From assembly GCA_029237695.1 (NCBI GenBank), contig CM055265.1:72889912-72953911 (forward strand): a DNA stretch of 64,000 nt. Direction: 5' to 3'. Source of the DNA: Conchocele bisecta. Taxonomy: Eukaryota > Mollusca > Bivalvia > Lucinida > Thyasiridae. Shown piece by piece: positions 26,001 to 32,000 of this stretch. Under the pieces are notes generated by a model that worked only from the letters and a program-made list of their open reading frames with translations, was not told the DNA's origin and searched no databases. Each line of letters starts with the position of its first letter. The stretch's first letter is position 1. Made by a program: the position numbers and the translations under genes.

Positions 26001-29000
26001 GCTATATTCAGTCCCAGTGTCAGTCGCTCTCCTGTCCCGGTCGATAAGGTTCTTTATTTACTTTGAATGCGCGTTCGATGAGCAGTGAATGGTGTAACCA
26101 GAAATGTATGAATGGTGCAACTTGAAAGTTGAAGGCGTCAGTTGTAGAATGAGGCTATGTCAAAGGGACATAGCCCCCCATTCTTCCATTCGCCCATTCA
26201 ATTACACTTCAAAGTAAACTGACCCCGTAAAAAATACATTTTGTTTCAATTTCGATAAACTATGCTACAATGTACATACAATGTGATCGCCGGCCAGTGT
26301 CTTACCCACAAAGGTCAAAGTGACCAAGGTGAAGGTCAATGTCACACGTGAGGAAGCTATTGATGAAGTTTGCTAATGATCCGACTAACGGATCAGGAGA
26401 TATTCAACATGTGGACGGACAGATGTGTGAGGAAGATACTTATAAAGTTTAGTAATGATCCGACTAACACATCAGGAGATATTCAACATTTGCACGTACG
26501 TCCAAAATTGATGGCACGAAGGTCAATGTCACCAATCTTAAAAATAATGGCACTTGGATGATAGCCATCACTGTGAGGCAGCTAGTGATGAAGTTTGGTA
26601 ATGATCCGACTAACGGATCAGTAGCCTATTTCACCAACATTACAAAGTATACTTTTCTAGCAAAGTATACTTTGAGGGAGTAATCATTCATTTTTCCTGA
26701 AATGCATTATTTCATATAGAACTAACAACTGCATATATTTGATGATTAAAAGTATGCAGAATTATTATAATGAATGTATTACATTATCACAGCCAAAATG
26801 GCTGTGATAATGTAATAAATTCAGTATAATAAAAATTAATAAATTTATCCTAAAATTGAAAATGTCTCCCTCAAAGTATACTTTGCTTTGCAATGTTGGT
26901 GAAATAGACTACAGGATGTACGTGTGACATTGTTGACGTCTACTAAGAGTTCGCGCTCTTCGCCGGAATTGTGATCACTATGTCTCACTTTCCACAGACG
27001 TGGGCGAGACAAATCTATATTAAGCCTTAGAATGCGGGAATCGAAAATAGTCGTCTGCTGATAATTCATATTTTGTCTTTTCTCTCAGTAAAAACATGGT
27101 TTGGCAGCATTTTAGAATCATTTCCATTGGAAATGATTCTAAAGTGCTGCCAAACCAAGTTTTTGATGAGAAAATGGAAAAATAAAAAATATTCAGCAGA
27201 CGACACAAATTAATTCAGTATTGAGTATTGTATGGGTTAAGGACATACCATATGCAACGTTGCTGTAATTTTCAACTTATGGTATAGTATATCATGTTAC
27301 AGATTTAATGATCTATTTTCTCTGTAGCCACAGGCGGATGTAGAATAATGTATTAAAGTATTTGGAGCTACGAACGGAAATAAGGCTTTTTGACATTTGA
27401 CAGACAATTGGGAATTGAAAATGTAACATGTGATATAATATAAGTAATCGTACTTATAATAATAGATTTGAACAATATACACATTCCTATAATGTATATT
27501 ACATCACACTATAAATACATAATGTACAAGTAGTGTGTTTTCTTGTCAGTTTTTTTTTCCTGGCCTTAAATTTTTTCCGTATCATATAAACCGCTATTTA
27601 AAATAGCCTGAAACATTTACGGTAGAGTGGTTTGATTTAAACAATTTAGCAAATCGAAGTCATGTCATACACATGTCAATTCTATCAATAGGGTGGGGGG
27701 GGGGGGATTTTTCTAAGTTATGTCAAACAGCAATCCCCCACCCCCAAATAAAAATAGTGTTACTGTGACCTGGGTCCGCGGCGCTAGCCTGTGGTTTCAA
27801 ATTCCCTACATTGATAGACGATCTGTATATAATATGATAATATATACATTTGTTGAATACAATCATTTGTTTTAAAGGTTTAATGATTTCAAACATATTG
27901 TGTTATTAATTTGTCCGTACCACAACCGACCACAAATAGCTTTAAAATGTTTGTATTGTTGTTGTTGTTGTTTTGTTTTTGTTTTTTTGTTTTTTGTTGT
28001 GTTTTTTTACCACAGGAAATCATGTACATCCTACCAGGTAATTATATATCTGTTTCATTTGAATAAATACAAGATAACCACCAAATGACAACAGGATTGT
28101 CCTACAAATGCCAATAGTTGTTCGTGTCTTTGGGTCCATTTTGTATTTATACATGCATACATGTCAGTATTTATACGAGTGGCAGATGAGTGGCTGGGGT
28201 AATGGTATTTTTTTAAAGTGCGTGTTTTTTTTGTGTCACATGTCCGAGTCTTCCATCTGTGATTGCTGTTACACATTCATGCATCTTGATACTGGTATTG
28301 GGCAGCCAGAATGTTCCCCACAACATAATATTCAAGGTGTATGATCACGTGGTACTAACAACAACAACAAGTATTGAAATTATGTATTATTGTATAGTTT
28401 CCTTATTACGTAACGGATTTTGATGAAATATGGCGCATCAAAATCGATTCTTCGCAAAAATGACATAAGTCTGTGCCAAACACCATGGACCACCAAATGC
28501 AGCTCATGAACACTCATTTGCTGCGCCATATTTCATCAAAATCCGTTTCATATTAAGGAAAATATAAAATAATACTTTCAAGATTTCGACACTTTCAGCC
28601 ACTGTTGTTGTTGTTATAACCATGTGATCATGCACCTTGATATTTAGCGAAAACAACTGTACGATATGAGCAAACTACGCATATGTGCATGCTGGTCTGG
28701 GAATATAATAATCGAAAACTCAATCAGCACATTTGTGTCGTGACTAGTCACATACATACTGCTAACATGCATACATTCATAAAATATTAATTTGGTTTAT
28801 CTAACACGTTAGTCATGTTACATGTAATTACGGGGCGCCAAGTGGGACATGGCTCAATTTTGTCAACAAAATTCATTTGTGTACCTATAAACTTGACAAA
28901 AACAAAACAAAATTAAATATATACTGATTTTGTCAACAAAATTCACTTTTGTGCCATAAAACTCAATTCTGTGTCACAAAATTCACTTTTGTGCCACAAA

Positions 29001-32000
29001 ACTCAATTCTGTGTCACAAAATTCAATTCTTTTTGTGCCACAAAACTCAATTCTGTGTCACAAAATTCAATTCACAAAACTCAATTCTGTGTCACAAAAT
29101 TCAATTCTGTGTCACAAAATTCAATTCTGCATACGTTTCGTATACGTATTTGCATACGTTTCGATTATGTTGCCCAAATATGGCACACGCATGTAAGAAG
29201 GGCTACCATTGGTCAGATACAGTATGAAAAAAATGTGGCCTGAATAATATGTATAAAAATATATCAGCAACAAACATGATGGAACTTGGATGGAAAATAA
29301 CATTTTGTGAATTATGTATTGACTATGTACATACATTTAATAACGCTATCCCAATGTTGGTTACTTGAAATAAAACGATGCTATTGTTAAAATGTTTATA
29401 TAAACTAGTTGTTATTTGGCCGCCCTGGCATCCGCATACATGATTAGTCACAATAAGATTATTGGATAGAACTAGAGGTATATATTTTGTAATCATAATA
29501 TAACCAAAATAACTGTCCATAAAGAAGTATAATATTGATATATTGGGTTATATTTTCGCATTGAAATATTTAAACCTGCAAGTGTACTCCACCATCTAGT
29601 AAAATGGACTAAGACCGATCTGAACCAATTAACGTAGAGATGACATAGACTATCAGTTACGCAAACTAATTTTTGTGGACAAAACTGACTTTTGTGGACA
29701 AAACTGAATTCTGTCCCACAAAACTGAATTGTGTTCACAAAACTCAATTCTGTCTTACAAAATTGAATCCTTTATAACAAAATGAATTTTGTATATCAGA
29801 ATTTTACATAATTGGATTTTGTGATTTTTAGTGTTACAGAACTCAATTTTGTCTGGACAAAATTGGTCTTGTACACATAATTAACCTGTCATGCATGGCG
29901 CCCCGTAGTAATTACTTCAATCAATGTGGTAAACTACCTCTGGATGCGGGTCAGATTGATACAGAACATGAACCCTTCTCAGCGCACAGTGGCACGATGC
30001 GCAAGACGTTGAGTCAACCCGCCTTCACAAACCCCGGTGTCGAATTATACTTACTCGAGTTTACATTCGCTGTGCAAGTGGACATTACTCGAGTTTACCT
30101 TCGCTGTGCAGGTGGTCATTACTCGAGTTTACCTTCGCTGTGCAAGTGGCCATTACTCGAGTTTACCTTCGCTGTGCAAATGGAAATTACTCGAGTTTAC
30201 ATTCGATGTGCAAGTGGCCATTACTCGAGTTTACCTTCGCTGTGCAAGTGGCCATTACACGAGTTTACATTCGCTGTGCAGGTGGGCATTAATCGAGTTT
30301 AGCTTCTCTGTGCAAGTGGGCATTAATCGTGTGCGAGTGGGCATGACCGAGTTTACCTTCGCTGTGCTAGTGGGCATGACCGAGTTTACCTTCGCTGTGC
30401 AAGTGGGCATGACCGAGTTTACCTTCGCTGTTCTTAATCGAGTTTACCATCGCTGTGCAAGTGGGCATGACCCGAGTTTACCTTCGCTGTGCTAGTGGGC
30501 ATGGCCGCGTTTACCTTCGCTGTGCAAGTGGGCATGACCGAGTTTACCTTCGCTGTTCTTAATCGAGTTTACCTTCGCTGTGCTAGTGGGCATGACCGAG
30601 TTTACCTTCGCTGTGAAAGTGGCCATTACTCGAGTTTACCTTCGATGTGCAAGTGGCCATTACTCGAGTTTACATTCGCTGTGCAGGTGGGCATTAATTG
30701 AGTTTAGCTTCTCTGTGCAAGTGGGCATTAATCGTGTGCAAGTGGGCATGACCGAGTTTATCTTCGCTGTGCTAGTGGGCATGACCGAGTTTACCTTCGC
30801 TGTGCAAGTGGGCATGACCGAGTTTACCTTCGCTGTGCTAGTGTGCATGGCCGCGTTTACCTTCGCTGTGCAAGTGGGCATGACCGAGTTTACCTTCGCT
30901 GTTCTTAATCGAATTTACCTTCGCTGTGCTAGTGGGCATGACCGAGTTTACCTTCGCTGTGCAAGTGGGCATGACCGAGTTTACCTTCGCTGTTCTTAAT
31001 CGAGTTTACCTTCGCTGTGCAAGTGGGCATGACTGAGTTTACCTTCGCTGTTCTTAATCGAGTTTACCATCGCTGTGCAAGTGGGCATAACCGAATTTAC
31101 CTTCGCTGTGCTAGTGGGCATGCCCGAGTTTACCTTCGCTGTGCAAGTGGGCATGACCGAGTTTACCTTCGCTGTTCTTAATCGAGTTTACCTTCGCTGT
31201 GCAAGTGGGCATGACCGAGTTTACCTTCGCTGTGCAAGTGGGCATGACCCGAGTTTACCTTCGCTGTGCTAGTGGGCATGACCGAGTTTACCTTCGCTGT
31301 TCTTAATCGAGTTTACCATCGCTGTGCAAGTGGGCATGGCCGAGTTTACCTTCGCTGTTCTTAATCGAGTTTACCTTCGCTGTGCAAGTGGGCATGACCG
31401 AGTTTACCTTCGCTGTTCTTAATCGAGTTTACCATCGCTGTGCAAGTGGGCATGACCGAGTTTACCTTCGCTGTGCTAGTGTGCATGGCCGCGTTTACCT
31501 TCGCTGTGCTAGTGGGCATGACCGAGTTTACCTTCGCTGTGCTAGTGTGCATGGCCGAGTTTACCTTCGCTGTGGTGGTGGACATTTATATAGCCGGGGC
31601 CAGCTCATGTGATGGTGACTGTGTGGCACTTACAGACAGTCAGCTCTGTTGGTATAACGGGAAGTTTCCTCGGTCTCCTACTGTTCTTGTGTGTGTCGTT
31701 GTCCTGCAACGCAGCTTTTCTTCTTGTTCTTTCACAATCCTCCGCGGTGTCTGGCTGTAAATGACAATGTATGCCAAAATAGATTGTGATAAACATTTTC
31801 CATTCTATACACTTGTTAAATAATAAAATTAATTTAGTGAACTACCAGTTTTGTTGTTCCACTGTAAATCAGACATGCGAGTACTTTACGACACATTTGT
31901 GTCTAGTGTGTGCATATCTAAAACAGTATTTTTAAGTCTATGAGAACATTAAGGGTAATTTCTAGTAGGCGTTTTTGACAATACAGCACAGTCCGGAACA

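Noticed and set aside
30037..31612. Long plus- and minus-strand frames with FTFAVQVGMTE repeats as a repetitive protein
   Set aside because: They come only from the 33-bp period being a multiple of three; no signal peptide, splice context or flanking coding sequence.
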